A stretch of DNA of 64,000 nt. Source: Diabrotica undecimpunctata. Lineage: Eukaryota; Arthropoda; Insecta; Coleoptera; Chrysomelidae. Made by a program: the position numbers and the translations under genes. Shown here in pieces: positions 1-12,439 of the stretch (within the stretch, counting starts at the first letter, position 1; each line of letters opens with the position of its first letter). The stretch covers positions 87,675,389 to 87,739,388 of the forward strand of contig NC_092808.1 of assembly GCF_040954645.1 (NCBI RefSeq), written 5' to 3'. Below the pieces are notes generated by a model that worked only from the letters and a program-made list of their open reading frames with translations, did no database searches and had not been told where the DNA came from.

Positions 1-53
1 AGCCTTTAAGTAGAGTGATTTGTTAACTGAAGTTTTTAAATTCCTTTATAATA

Positions 54-770
54 TATCGCACCACTTCTGCAAAAGTGACAAAACTGGAAAAAATTAGTTT
101 TTCAGAAATTGAAAAACTAGTTCTGACATAACAGAATGTTTTAGAATATTTAAAAGCAGCTGATTTAATTATTGATGTCTCAACGTAAAGACTGTAGTCT
201 TATTTAGATTAAACTAGCTTTTAACCTTTAAAAAAATCATTGTTTTGACTTGTGACGGTTTTTTATCTTCTTCTGGCTCTCACGGACTTCTTTTCAGTTT
301 AGTGATAGTTGTGATGAATTTTTTTAGCCAAAATTAGTAATATGACATTGTTGATAATATAATATTCGACAGGTATATTTACTGTAATTAGCTAAAACGA
401 CACAAGTATAATTAAAAAAATTATAGTTAATATTTCACCTAAAAAACTGTCACAACACAAAATAAATAACCAAGACAGGTGCAATTTTCTCTTTAAAACG
501 ACGCAACTCGAAATACTGCAGCTTTGTATAATTGTAACCACGTCCTACACCAACAACCCTCAAAGCACAACTATCGTTATAAGACTTAAGCAGAATAATA
601 TATATTTGGAACATGAAAAGTGACATTATTGCCACTTCGCAGCCCATACATGAAGTTAACTTAATACACTTCCGGTGATGGATGCGTATAGTAATATGGA
701 ATCCGTTAACATGACTAACTCAAATATAACCAATTTTGAGTTATGTCACTTTTGCAGCAAGGGTGCGATA
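54..770. repeat. Non-autonomous DNA transposon (MITE) with terminal inverted repeats
   Basis: The two ends are inverted copies of each other over about 37 bases. Both begin TATCGCACC and share the identical core TGCAAAAGTGACA. The dinucleotide TA flanks both ends (52-53 and 771-772), which fits the TA target duplication of Tc1/mariner-type elements. The roughly 717-bp interior has no convincing reading frame; the short ORF at 450-647 on the reverse strand resembles nothing I know. The superfamily is an inference from the TA duplication alone. Confidence 0.7.
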
Positions 771-892
771 TACGTCCATTTAAAATATTACAGTTCTTAA
801 AAATTTATTTTCTTACTAATTTTCCAACTGTACGTACAAAATCATTATTAACGTGTTTTAAACCTTATCCCTTTTGTTAAAATACGACTAAA

Positions 893-1163
893 ATAAAGAG
901 TGTTATTTTTAGAGGTATAAAACAAGGATGGTTTTTATAAATTAACATGAAATTGACTTTATTCGAAAGATAATCTTTTGGCATTATAACTTAAATATGA
1001 TTTCTGATGTAGTCTAATCTGGAGGTCCACTTTTCGATCATTTTGTCTAATATTTGTCGCCGTATGTCGGCAATAACGCGCGAATGTTGTCATTCAAGTG
1101 GTCAATATATTCATGCTTATCGGTGTAGACTAGCATTTTCACATATCCTCCCTATAAAATCAT
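893..1163 (-). pseudogene. Mariner transposase 3' fragment
   Basis: Read on the reverse strand, this stretch is a diverged copy of the 3' end of the mariner at 44880-46051, including the terminal GTGTTATTTTTAGAGGTATA-like end and the region encoding the transposase C-terminus. It has no open frame of its own. It is a 5'-truncated remnant of a family that occurs twice in this window in opposite orientations. Confidence 0.7.
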
Positions 1164-1299
1164 GAATTTCATTATTTTATGTTATATTTTATATGTGTGT
1201 TATTATTGTTGAGTGTCATAGCTTTATATAAATAATCTCAAAGACTAGTAAGTTGCACTGACAATTTGTGATATATTGTAAATATTTACACATTCTTCT

Positions 1300-1352
1300 A
1301 ATTACAGTGTCTTGAAAAAGGAATAAAACAATTCCGAAAGCTAGACCAAAAG
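1300..1352 (+). ncRNA. Degraded hammerhead ribozyme-like motif of a PLE
   Basis: The layout matches the better hammerheads downstream. TGTC (1308-1311) can pair with GAC (1344-1346) as stem I. A stem II hairpin GGAAT/ATTCC (1320-1324 and 1331-1335) is followed by GAAA (1336-1339) and GCTA. The first core strand reads TTGAAAA instead of CUGAAGA, so two core positions are mutated and it is probably inactive. It sits about 100 bp upstream of a long (TA)n tract, as the other PLE ends do. Confidence 0.45.
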
Positions 1353-1449
1353 TCAAAAGAGTGTTTGTGTAAGATCCCGGCCAAACTTTCTGACTGCAGT
1401 TCTAATAAACTGTGTTGTTTGTTTATATCGACAGTCACTAATATCCAGT

Positions 1450-1455
<6 letters not shown>

Positions 1456-1545
<90 letters not shown>

Positions 1546-1547
1546 CA

Positions 1548-1600
<53 letters not shown>
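1456..1600. repeat. (TA)n microsatellite
   Basis: An almost pure TA dinucleotide array of about 145 bp with a few G or C interruptions. The YIYIYI reading frames across it are artefacts. Confidence 0.95.
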
Positions 1601-1601
<1 letters not shown>

Positions 1602-1603
<2 letters not shown>

Positions 1604-1664
1604 TTGGATGGGTTGGAGTCAATAAAAGTCTTTAATTGACTAATTGACTCCAACCCATCCAAAA
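1602..1664. repeat. Perfect 22-bp inverted repeat (hairpin)
   Basis: The arm at 1602-1623 (TTTTGGATGGGTTGGAGTCA and two more bases) is the exact reverse complement of 1643-1664, with a 19-base loop. It directly abuts the 3' end of the (TA)n tract. I do not recognise the family. It could be an inverted element end or a microsatellite-edge rearrangement. Confidence 0.85.
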
Positions 1665-2089
1665 TATATTTTATATATTTTTTCCGAACGAGTCGCAAGT
1701 CATGGATGATCACAATAATAGGGGGTATTTTTAGTTTGACATGAATAATTTTTCGTGAGGTATGATATACAGTGTGTCCCAAAAAAATTTATACAAATTA
1801 AGAAAAGTTTGTCATACATTTTACAAAAAAACTATTTCTCGATAAAAAGCTCAGCTTAGAAGAAAAACAAAAATAATGATTTGTTAAAAATATAATATTT
1901 ACCAAATAATAGATAAATATGACATGTTTTTATTATAACTTTTTTTATTCGTTTTTTTATATTATATTTTAAATAACATTTATTTATTTATTTTATTATT
2001 GACATTTTAAATATACTTAGTAATTATTTAGTTTAGTATGCTATACTATATATAATGTTATATAAAATCAATTAGATTTTTTTTACCCA

Positions 2090-2705
2090 TGGGGGGTTAG
2101 AGATCCTCGGTATCTGATTCTTCTTCATCAGAAAAATCCCATTCCAAATTACTGTGTTTTAAAGTTATGACAGTTTTTTCCATCGCATTTTGCCTGTTTT
2201 AGTACCAGATTTGAAAATTAAGGCAGCTCCTTGAACAAAACCACACTCAGCACCAGCATGTACAATAATCAAACGATTTCCTTTTGATGTTAGTTGCTTA
2301 ATAATTTCATTGGAATCATCACTTCAACTTTTGCGTGTGGTATGTGTTGAGTGAATGTACTTATTATACTGATATTTATTAACAGCTCTTAAGTAGTGTA
2401 TACGAAGCTTCTGAATGTCATGTCTTTCCATTAGAAATCTTCGATTTGTTTTTGTTTTTCTCCAGTGGAAGCCAATATCTCTTATAATTAATCTTAAAGA
2501 TTCTCGACTACCTTGATAACCCACAGCATCTTTGAATTTAGACAGAATATTTTTAGCTGAGGTATTTCTGCGTCGCTTATATGCATATTATGAATAATAT
2601 GCCTTAACACCCCTTTGTTGTCGTCGTCAATAGTTTGCATATTTTTTCTCTTTAATATGTTTTCTTGGAGAGGAGAACGAGGAGCATTGCCCTGCAAGTA
2701 CATTT
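2090..2705 (-). pseudogene. IS630/Tc1-type transposase, internally deleted
   Basis: The reverse strand encodes disordered pieces of the same transposase family as the near-intact copy at 55894-57233. From the 5' side there is a helix-turn-helix linker region (2494-2703), then a block parallel to LLKEIGFRWKK (IIRDIGFHWRK, about 2324-2524), then NRLIIVHAG...GFVQG (about 2225-2290), parallel to RRLIIVHIGSSDGFVEG. An acidic serine-rich tail follows at about 2100-2160. The segment with the second and third catalytic acidic residues is missing, and frames shift between blocks. Confidence 0.7.
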
Positions 2706-2828
2706 ATTTCATTAGTGCTAGTATACATAATTTACTATGGATATCATATAAAAATAACTAAATAAATAGGAACTTACTCCAGTCGTCAGAGACGAAAATG
2801 CTACTGAACCTCTAAAGACTATACGAAC

Positions 2829-3150
2829 AAGCTCATTTTGCTGAGAATGTTAATTTTGGGACCCCAAAAAAGATGTTAAAAGTTCACCACTTTTAACCTC
2901 GGACTTCCCCTAAAATTTCTGGTTTATTCTACAGAATAAGTGCTAATACACATTATTATTCAAAATTATCTTAACTACATTTTTATTCCAAACATTTTCT
3001 TTTACGACGTACAAATTTTTGGTAAATCGATTTTTATTGTTTTCCCCCTAAGAGGAGGGGGGTTTTAGGGGGAAGACCAGGGGTTAAAGTGGTAAACTTT
3101 TTTGTATCTTTTTGGTCCCCAAAATTGATATTCTCATCAAAATTCAGCTT
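2829..3150. repeat. Foldback repeat with about 87-bp imperfect inverted arms
   Basis: The arm at 2829-2915 and the arm at 3063-3150 are imperfect reverse complements. Shared blocks include GAGAAT..AATTTTGGG, AAGTT.ACCACTTTAACC and CTTCCCCCTAAAA. The 147-bp centre is non-coding. It resembles a foldback MITE, but I cannot see a clear target duplication. Confidence 0.6.
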
Positions 3151-4567
3151 TTTCTTATGATTTTTAGAGATCAAATCTCTGATTACTGGACTAGGCAGTT
3201 ACGTAAAATTTAATTAGATCACAAGAGATGTAATAAAACGTCAGTTATGAAAAATGTGGCGTTTCAAAACTTTAAAATGCATTTAAAGTTAGGGGTTACA
3301 TGAAGGTATTTTTTACTACTTTCTATAAGACATACTTTGTTCAATTTTCGTTTGTTCAACTGAGACTCTATAAATTATACTTTCGCTGCCACACGCTTTT
3401 TTATGCAATGATGAGGTATGGTAACACCTTCTCCAACTTCCTTTTTCATAAAGCCTAGATAATTTGCTCTTAAACTCCATGTTATAATATTAAATAACAT
3501 TAATTTAGGTATATCTACTTTTTTATATCACAATTATTTCCTTAAATTTACAGTTTTTCATTTTAACAGAGTTCTGAAAAGAACGTTTGCAGAAAATGGG
3601 TAAAACAAAATACACAAATACAAAACGTAAAATCACAACAAAATTAAATTTAAATATCGCGAGTAAAAGAAATAATGCAACCGTGTAAAAATATCCAGCT
3701 CCTTACTGCACAACATTCAATGCACGAATGGCTTTGCTAGACCCCCACTTTCAAATTTGTTTCTGTGCGGTGACATTTTAATTTCACAGGATATCTGTTT
3801 GTAAGTAATTTACTTTTAAAGTTTGTCTATTATTAAATACTCACTTGAGAATAGCTTAAACTTATTTGAATGCTAGTTTTTAGGCAAAATCTTGGTGTTT
3901 GTTAATTTTGAATTAAAGTGTAGCAAACAAAAGGAATTAGTTATTTATGTATCGACTTTCTACATCATAAACTCGAATGGCGCTTCCGTATCTTCTTTCA
4001 ACATTTCCTCTTTTTTTGACTTTTTTACATTGGAATTATCAATAAAACAGGTTTTTAATGAAGTAAGTTTCAAATTTTTGTTATAATAATATCTCCCTTT
4101 CCCTTTATACCGCTAGTGCGGTTTTGGGATTATAGCAGGGTAGACTGGTATCTCTTTGCCTACGGTATACAAGGAAGGTAACAAGGCCAGCCTACGCTTT
4201 AACCACCCATTACTACCCAGTATCTACTGCCTGTAGATATTTAAAAATATATAGATATTTTTGCCAGCGCTGCATATCGTTCCTGAGCCTGGGCTATACC
4301 TGGTATATTGTTTATTTATTCGTCAATAGTGTAGTGTAATAATTATTGAATCTAAACCATTTAACCATTTATTGTAAATGATAGAATTATCATAAATTTT
4401 AATGTAGTTTTTGATTTGATGATTTACTTTGTTTAAATTAATCAATACAGTACTTTAGTTGAAATACCAATAATTGTAATACCAATTATATTGTACAAAT
4501 ATTTGCCTGTTTGATTAAAATTTTAACTATGAGACGGTCGATGAAATATAAACATTATCTGTAATAT
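3151..4567. other. Unassigned intronic sequence
   Basis: No convincing coding region is visible. A short moderately GC-rich block at about 4105-4225 stands out from the AT-rich background and may be a decayed repeat, but I cannot name it. Confidence 0.5.

Positions 4568-4661
<94 letters not shown>
4568..4661. repeat. (TA)n microsatellite
   Basis: A pure TA dinucleotide array of about 94 bp. Confidence 0.95.
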
Positions 4662-4663
<2 letters not shown>

Positions 4664-7305
4664 CCAAATTTAATATACCAATACGTGATCAAGCAGAATA
4701 CTGGATGATGAAGCCAAATATATTTATATTTATTTTACAATCCAACCGATATTTTATGTAACGTTTTTATCACAATATATAATGCCAAAAATAAAAAGAT
4801 TACATTGGTGTTGACTGGATTAAAACTTCATTACCGCAAAAATTATTAACCTGGAAAATACTGATACGGATATGTTTATTATGATATAAAGTTTAAAATA
4901 ATGAAAATATTTCTCTATGTAAAATAATGGAGGATATGAAATATTTTCTTTTATAAGTTTTAAGAACAAAATTAATTTTAAAGAGGTTGATTTTTATTTC
5001 TAAAAATTGCTCTTTCTGGATAAAATTATTAACCTCCCCCTTCATCTCTCTTCAGTTAAAAATTACCAGTTTAAAATGTTGAGACACGGGTTAGAGTGTA
5101 ATACATAATTTTAAATGGTTTTAATTTTCTCTGCATTTACATTCAAGGAACAACAGTGTTTAAGTTTTAAGCTATTTATCAGCTATCATACTAATCGTAT
5201 TAAAAAATTAAATCAAAGAAGTAGTTAGAGAAAGAAGTAAGAAATATAGTTATTGCATAATTTGTATTTACTTAATAGGCAATGAATAAATAGTTGACTA
5301 TCTACACCATTTATTGAAAATCCAGGCAATAGAAATTTGATAATGCCTCGTTTTGGCAACAAAATACGAATGTATGCAGAGATGGTATGTATATTTGGAT
5401 ATTTTGATAGTTAATAACAAATTTTTATAATATTTTATGTTACAATATAAAAGTAGCAAAAAATTGCGTGGGAAACTAGGCACATGGAGCATGAAATCGT
5501 CGGTAATTCTCATTAAAAAGAGTAAATATATTATATTAATAATTTTTAGAGTTTTCATAACCATCTGTATAAACTTAATGCATAATGTCCTATACCTTTC
5601 CTATTTATCCTATATTTAACTTTTTCGGTGTTATTGTGTGTTTTCAGATTTATTGTTTAAAGTTATCATTAACCAAAGAAACATTATTTGAATATAGAAA
5701 TTCGCTAAAAAACGATTAAAAATAAATAAGTGGTACTGTTTATTTAATGAAAACCGCAAAGAAAACAAAAAATTCCTAATATCAGTGTGTAAAAGATTCT
5801 TCCTAATAGACTTCAATAGTTTTTAGTAAGTTTTTTCTAACGTAAATCAACATCTCAGCTGGGATCTATCTAATCTCAAATGGTATTTATCTTTTTAAGT
5901 AAATTAAGTCGAGTGGTTAAGTTTTGTTTCTAACACTATTGACATAACTTGATAAAAAAAATCTAATAACGTCAAATAAGGAGATGGTGCTAGCCATTCA
6001 ATGGTTCCTAGAGTCCATATGCAGCGATTTAGGAATAATATGTTGTTGAGGTAATGCCTGACATTGATTGGGTAATGAGGCTGTGTTCTATCTTACTAAA
6101 ACCATATCCTATTAGCTGCATATTGTGGGTTTTTGGATTTTTATTAAAGTTTCTTAAGGATTTTAAATAATTATTATAACCATTAAAAATAACATCAAGT
6201 TATAAAGGAACCTACAATAAATTTTCAACAGTTCCTTCCCAAACACTAATTTTTTATTATTAATTGGTATTCTGTAATGCAGTAAAGAATTTAAGCATTA
6301 GACCAATATAAGCAATTTTAACGATAAGCATAATCATAAAGTGTTATTATCAAGGTGCATTTATCAAAAAACAAAACACTTTGTAATTGGATTACAGTAT
6401 TACCTAATATTGCCATCATTTGCTCAGATAAATTTATTCTTATATTAAAATCATCTTCGAGGGACTCCTTAGTAGGTACTTATCATTTTATGGTTATGTA
6501 CTTTCATTTAGGGTAACATAATCATTAAACGGCTTACATCGAAGATTGAGAGTAGTTTTCGAAAAGTATGTAGATTTTCCTTAAACGTAAGCATTATATA
6601 CAATTTTGTATCATCGTATTGGTTGTTTTTATCTGTCCTGCTTGTCTAAACTTGCGTAGTATGTCTCTATGTTACTAATTTCCACTTAAGATTTAAGCAG
6701 CAAATTTTAAAAAATTTCATAAAATAAACCAGCAACCAGTTGTGTTCGTGTGTTATCTCACTAATATTCTGTAAAATTGTTATTTTGTGCATTTCTGTTA
6801 AATTTCTTTCATTTTTCTGTACACCGTTAATAAAATTTAAACTAACATGATAACTGAATACAATTGATAACACTGAGATATAATATAATGCAGTCCAATG
6901 AAAATTATTCGATTTATTGTAAAGTAGTGAGCTGTTATTATAACCTAGTTGTTTGGCGGTTGTTTAAACAACTTGTAATAGCACTATTTACTATTATATA
7001 TATACATACCTATATATATTTGACTAGTTCATCCTCAGGTCTCAATAACGGCCGTAGTCCAACCACAAAATAAATTCTATTTTCGGCCTTTTACCGAAAA
7101 CGTCAAACCTAGGAGAAACTAATTTGGTCAGGCAAGCATCGAAATTTAATTTTATGAAATTAGAATTTAACCCGTCAAACTTTGATCAGGTATTAAAACG
7201 TCATAATTTGTTAGATTAGTTTTTTTTAATATTAGGATTCGTTTTTAATTTTAATGTTTATTATTTTTATATTGTCGTAATTAAACTAAAAAATAAGTAT
7301 TTATT
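4662..7305. other. Unassigned AT-rich intronic sequence
   Basis: I see no gene and no clear repeat. Short reading frames here have low-complexity, AT-driven composition. A fragment at about 6990-7150 contains CTGAGGA on the reverse strand and may be a truncated PLE end, but it lacks the rest of a hammerhead. Confidence 0.5.
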
Positions 7306-7737
7306 CTAACATGGTGGGGCATGATGACATTTAGAATTGTACAATACGTTAGACCTTTTACATTTACATAATTTTGTAAAACATTTTTTAACGACGTTGC
7401 ATTTTATAAAGCCTTGTCCACCAAATTTGACACTGATTTCTCTTAGAGACAGCTGAACGTCGCGCACATCGTCGAAATTAAGAAAATGCTCATAGCAATA
7501 TTTTATCTGATTCCTCGAAAAAAAAGTGTGTTTATTGTTCCGACCTACTCTGTACAAACCGCCAACTGTTTTATCTTGTATGTATTGTAAACTAAGAATA
7601 AATACACAATTTTCATTAATGATCCAATATGATATTGTGCCAAAGTGCCTTGCTCTTGCTCTGTCTAGAACTTTAAAAATCTTAAAATAAAAAATCTGTT
7701 TCAATCTCAACTTAGTACTTAGTACTAGTATAAGCAT
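7306..7737 (-). pseudogene. C-terminal tail of a KRBA2/SCAND3-like integrase-derived transposon protein
   Basis: The last 80 or so residues follow the pattern of the C-terminus of insect KRBA2/SCAND3-like (Ginger-type integrase) proteins: a segment reading LYRVG...FSRNQIKYC, then SLREISVKFGGQGFIKCN, then a cysteine-rich tail KLCKCKRSNVLYNSKCH. Only the tail is present; no integrase core (DDE) is visible upstream. One cysteine of the usual tail appears as tyrosine (VLYNSKCH). The assignment rests on remembered family features, so it is moderate. Confidence 0.55.
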
Positions 7738-8059
7738 TTATTTTATGTATATTAAAATTTTTAACTAGTAATTAAAGAGCTGATTTCCAAAACGTCTTAA
7801 ATCCTTGAAATGGTGAAACTCAGAAATCATGGATTTTTATTTAACCCTTGAACAATTATGTTCAATTTTGTTACGTATAGTACTATCATTTGTTATGGAA
7901 ACGTGTAATTTTTAGTAAGTTAATATATGTTTTAAAAAAGAGATAAATAAAAAACTGATTTTTATATACCTACCTGGAAACTTTATTAAAATAAAAAAAG
8001 TAAACCAAAAAAAAACCAAAAGATTAAAATAGGGTCATTGTCTTAAGTACAATGCAAAT

Positions 8060-8584
8060 TACAATTAATATGTTGGACACTGCTTTTATCTTTTGAGCAG
8101 TGAAATTTTTTTTACACACACATTTATAGTTCACTTTTTTATCAAGTGAACGAGGACACAAATTGCACCTTCTTTGTTTCTTTTGATTTATTGGGTCGAC
8201 TTGATTTTCTTGCTATAAAGTATTTATTCCGCGTACAGCTATTGCTCTGTAAATGCTAGGATTTCCTGGCTGCTGGCCTAGTGTTTGAAGAAATTGTTTC
8301 TTTAATGAGAAACCTGGATTCTTAGCTACATCTATGACGAAACTGTTTAGTTTCGTAATATCAAGAGGGTTCATAAATGGTCGATAAGGACAGCGAGAAG
8401 TGTGTCGAGTACACGTGTATTCCCGAATTATTTTATCGACATCATCAGTTGTCCATTTGTCGAAATTGTATGTTAATATCATTTCTAGTTCTCTATTTTC
8501 TTTATCAGAAACAGACTTATTTTGATGTTGCGTAGACAGGAACTGGACCAGTTTATTTTTCTTTAGTACATTAGGTACCATGGC
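8060..8584 (-). pseudogene. piggyBac-type transposase, C-terminal fragment
   Basis: The reverse-strand frame reads VLKKNKLVQFLSTQH, then EMILTYN, then IIREYTCTRHTSRCPYRPF and LNSFVI, the order of blocks in the C-terminal half of piggyBac transposases. After an in-frame TAG at 8213-8215 the same frame continues into RRCNLCPRSLDKKVNYKC, the start of the C-terminal cysteine-rich DNA-binding domain. The block that normally carries the last catalytic aspartate (GGVDT) reads WTTDDVD, so it is degraded. No terminal repeats are visible, and the N-terminal half is absent. Confidence 0.8.
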
Positions 8585-8703
8585 AACATTTATGAAAGGG
8601 CAAATTCAAACGAGAAGATAGCTCGATTTCTAGAACTGTTTAGTTACATTGGTGTGTCGGGCTTGTTTTTGCGAACAGTTCCACGCAGGGTTAGATTTTG
8701 CGT

Positions 8704-8742
8704 CAGACTGACTGGCGTAAGACTGACTGGCGTAAGACTGAC
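8704..8742. repeat. Short tandem repeat, about 15-bp unit
   Basis: The unit GACTGACTGGCGTAA is repeated two to three times. It is too short to assign to a known element. Confidence 0.6.
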
Positions 8743-8857
8743 AAGCTGGTCAGCTCGAACAGCTGCCAACAGTCCAGCTAATAATAAAACCATCGAAGAA
8801 ATATGTCAAGGTCACTCAAAAACTAGTTTTGTATGTAATAGGTCGTTCTATAAGTTT

Positions 8858-9660
8858 ATCTTCTTCTTATGGTGCCTATCCGTTACGGATGTTGGACACT
8901 AACATGGCTATTCTGACTTTGTTGACTGCTGCCCTGAAAAGTCCGGTACTGTTTAAGTTAAACCATTTTCGCAGGTTATGCAGCCAGGATATTCTTCTTC
9001 GTGCTGGACCTCTTTTCCCATGCACTTTACCTTGAAGTTTGGACAGAAGTAGGTCATATCGTTGTTCATTGCGCATTATATGACCCAGGTATTCTAGTTT
9101 GCGACGTTTTATGGTTACGACTAGTTCGCGCTCTTTACCCATTCTATGTAGTACTTCTTCGTTGGTAACTCTGTCTATCCAGGAAGTCCTCAACATGCGT
9201 CTATAGCACCAAATCTCAAATGCTTTGAGTCTCTTCAGTGATGCTTCAGTTAAGGTCCATGACTCCAAGCCATATAAAATAACGAAGAATACGTAGCATT
9301 TTAGTAAACGAACTTTTATTTCCCATTTTATATCGTGGCTGTTAAAGATTTTTTTCATTTTGACAAAAGCTGATCTTGCCTTCTCGATCCTTATCTTAAT
9401 TTCCGTCTATTGGTCCCACTGTTCATTTAAGTTTGCACCCAGATAACAAAAGTTGGTGATTTGTGTTATAGGCTGTTGGTTAACTAGTAATTGACCAGGT
9501 GGTATCCTATTTTTGCTTATAACCATGTATTTGGTTTTTTTATGTAAATATCAAGCCCAAACCTGCTACTTACTTCTGCCACCCTGGAGACCAGTGTCTG
9601 CAGACCTTCAAGACTGTCAGAAAAAATGACAGTATCATCAGCCAGCGTATGATAATTTTA
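8858..9660 (-). pseudogene. LINE (RTE-like) reverse-transcriptase C-terminal part and 3' end
   Basis: Reading right to left, a degraded YADDT-like motif near 9645 is followed by a palm/thumb region with FCYLGANL and a stop near 9405. An open stretch (8876-9358) then contains LLKCYVFFVILYGLESWT, FEIWCYRRMLRTSWIDRVT and KLEYLGHIMRNE. This is the typical C-terminus of RTE-like insect LINE ORF2. The 3' end near 8858 carries CTTCTTCTTATGG-type sequence shared with copies at 31437 and 54230. The element is 5'-truncated. Confidence 0.8.
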
Positions 9661-11258
9661 TAACAGTACTTAAAAGCCTTAATTAGCGTCAAAAATTACA
9701 AAACAATACACTTTCAAATATGTAATGTAAAATGCTGTGTGAACCCCACTGATCAAAATGCAGTTTTGATGGATGTTAAGTATTGAAACTTGGTGTAATG
9801 TATTAAAACTTTTAATTAAAGAGAGGAATAAGCGGTAATGGCTGTCGGAAGTTACCAGGCAGTAGTAATACAGCATCACCGAATAGTTTGTCGTTTCCAT
9901 TTAAATCTTGCATACTTCTATGTAATGCTTCGAGTGAATCTTTATTAGCCATCAAGCATTTATACCAGATAATAACTCAACTCGTTTGCGTTACTGCAAC
10001 CAGTACACTTCTTTTTTTAATGTTACTTAATGCATTTGGTTTGCTATGAACGTCTGTTGGCAGCTTGCGTACTGAATGTGCTGTTCGCCCACCATCTAAC
10101 AATTTTCTGACTCAACAACTGTAAATTGCCTACATTTGGCGCAACTCAACGACTGTAAATTATCATTAACTACGATTAAAATATATTACAATTACGATAA
10201 AAATTAATATGGGAAATTTTATGAATTTAGTATACTCAACTAGATTTTAACATTCTCAGTAGATTTTAAAATTTAAGTTTATTTAGAATTTTTTCATTAA
10301 ATTTATAATTATTAAAATGTATTGAATTAATGCACAAACTTATATTTTTAACTTTAATGCAGAGAAAATATTGAAAAATCATTTTTGATTGTAAATAAAC
10401 AATGTTAAACATTTTAAAATTATTTTTAATTCTAATCATACATAATTCTGTCAAAATGTATATACTTTTGACAACACTTTATATACAACCAATAAAAGTT
10501 TATATCTGATAGTATATGGTATAGATCAGTATATTATAACTGTGTGTATGGGAAAATAAATCCGTTTTTATTATTTTACTTACAATTTATGCAAAACGAG
10601 AAACGTAAATAGACATGACGTTTGTTAAACGTTACTTCATGTTTAAATAAACCACCACTGTAGAGGTAGAGTCTTAATATAACATTTTGTATAAGGGTAT
10701 AATCTTATTATTTGTATAGAAAATTAAACCGTTGTTTCTACTATTCTCTTTATAATTTCATTATATTTTCTTACCTAGTAGTCCTAGGACTTCAAATAAT
10801 TATGTCACAACCAAAATATCGTTATGGATTTATTATAAAAAAGCTATGAAAATATAAAATGGCGTTTGTTTAACGTTTATTAGAATGAAGTTTGCCAATC
10901 AATTTTTTCTGGACCAAAGAAGGATTTCAATTACAGACTATTATTCTCTTTCCGGTTATAAATCTCTATTGATGTATAAGAAATTATTTTAAGCCTGTTT
11001 AAAAATCGTGTTTAAAAAAAATTTTATTAGGTATTTTTCTTGATTCGGAAAATAATATAAGAATAATTGATTTATAAGATGGTTATTTTTAGAAAAGTTT
11101 ATTCCGATATTTAAATTCATTATTACGTAAGTTCTCGTTTTTAACGTTTAAGTTTATTTTTATTTAAAACATATTCCATTTATTTAATTTAAAATAGTTA
11201 CTTTAATAAATTTCTAATGGTATGGCTAAGCTGATTTTATCATAACTGTTTTTTTCAG
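9661..11258. other. Unassigned intronic sequence
   Basis: AT-rich sequence upstream of the first exon with no recognisable gene. A polypyrimidine run (about 11248-11256) precedes the AG acceptor at 11257-11258. Confidence 0.6.
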
Positions 11259-11502
11259 GGTTGACATGTCCCAGGCTCATAAAAACGGAAGTTATTACCA
11301 ATGCTGTTCCGGTTTTTGTATCGATTTATTACAAAAGTTTAGTGAAGAATTGGGATTCACCTACGAACTTGTAAAGGTTGAAGACGGAAAATGGGGAACT
11401 AACGAAAACGGAAAGTGGAACGGATTGATATCTGATCTTGTCAATCGGAAAACAGATATGGTTTTGACATCATTGATGATTAATGCCGAGAGGGAAGCTG
11501 TG
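11259..11502 (+). CDS. Nmdar2: NMDA receptor subunit 2, internal exon (ligand-binding lobe S1)
   Basis: The exon encodes [47 protein letters not shown] and [17 protein letters not shown], the S1 half of the glutamate-binding domain of an NMDA-type receptor. It begins after a polypyrimidine tract and AG (11257-11258) with one base completing a split codon. It ends in phase 0 at a consensus GTAAGT donor (11503). The conserved arginine that would contact the ligand carboxylate is at 11491-11493. In vertebrate GluN2 the matching motif is SLTINEER; here it is SLMINAER, with Met for the threonine. The subunit is a postsynaptic cation-channel component. Class 2 rather than class 1 is chosen because the exon chain lacks the class 1 signatures. 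The upstream exon lies outside the window. Confidence 0.93.
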
Positions 11503-12439
11503 GTAAGTGAATAGATTTACATAACCTGTAACTGTGTTAGTTTATTGTGGGCGAAATTGGAAATTTTACTAAAGCAACTTGTTGTACAGATGTAATATGG
11601 ATGTTATCGCGTTGTGTTATGTTGGGGTATTTCTGAAAATCAATAGAGGGATTGCCAAAGAGCAGTATATTATGTTAGGCAAATCACTTGTTGTTACTAG
11701 TAGTTGAATGATGAATAATTATTATAAACAACGCAACGTTAAAATCTCGTATATTGTATACGATATAAATTTGATATAATTAAAGTAAATATAAATTGAT
11801 AAAAATTTTATTTCGATCGGTTGTACCAATTTCATATTTGTCGAGATATTTTTATTATTTATTTTTATGATGATAGAAATTATTCAAATGATTCAGTTTT
11901 GCTGCTTTATTTATTTAGTTTATTGTTATAATACTGTAATTTCTTTTATTTATTAAAGTTTAATTGCTTTATTCGATTTTAAAAAAATTGATTAAAATGC
12001 CTCCAGCGATATTATTAATTTGGATCATTAGATTTTAAAGGGAAGGGCTAAGAAAAACTTAAACATCATCTACATAAATTTGGAATAGAACTAGTATAAT
12101 TACATCCACTTTACAGGGTGTCCCAAGTTGGTATGTTTTTCAGAATATAGCTATGTACCTAAAACTAGAGAAGATAAAAAAAGTAGTTAAGATGTCATGA
12201 CTTCTTTTTTCGTTTTACTAACTATTTTCCAATCAAATCATCAATAGCTACCCACATTAGCTAGGTACAGGGCGATAATTGAAAAATGTCGAAAACGACG
12301 TTATTATATCTTCTTTGTTAAGAAAAATTTTAAAAAACTTTCTTGGAACTTTTGATAGACATATTAGGGTAGGGGTCAGTGGCGTAAAAGAAATTTTTTA
12401 AGAGGATTGGTGACTTATCTCTTGCTATTTTGACGACAC
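11503..12439. other. Unassigned intronic sequence
   Basis: No gene is visible. A GGGTGTCCCAAGTTGG motif at about 12116 resembles a transposon terminus, but I find no inverted partner. Confidence 0.5.

Noticed and set aside
1365..1782. Reading frames of repeated YIYIYI residues on both strands
   Set aside because: Translation of the (TA)n microsatellite; the same applies at 22502, 33733, 47411, 50745 and 59503.
6985..7150. CTGAGGA on the reverse strand as a hammerhead core
   Set aside because: No GAAA or stem II follows; the sequence runs into a TA-rich stretch. It may be a truncated PLE end but is unsupported.
8654..8902. Forward reading frames at 8654-9035
   Set aside because: Composition comes from a short tandem repeat and the antisense of the LINE tail; no family match.
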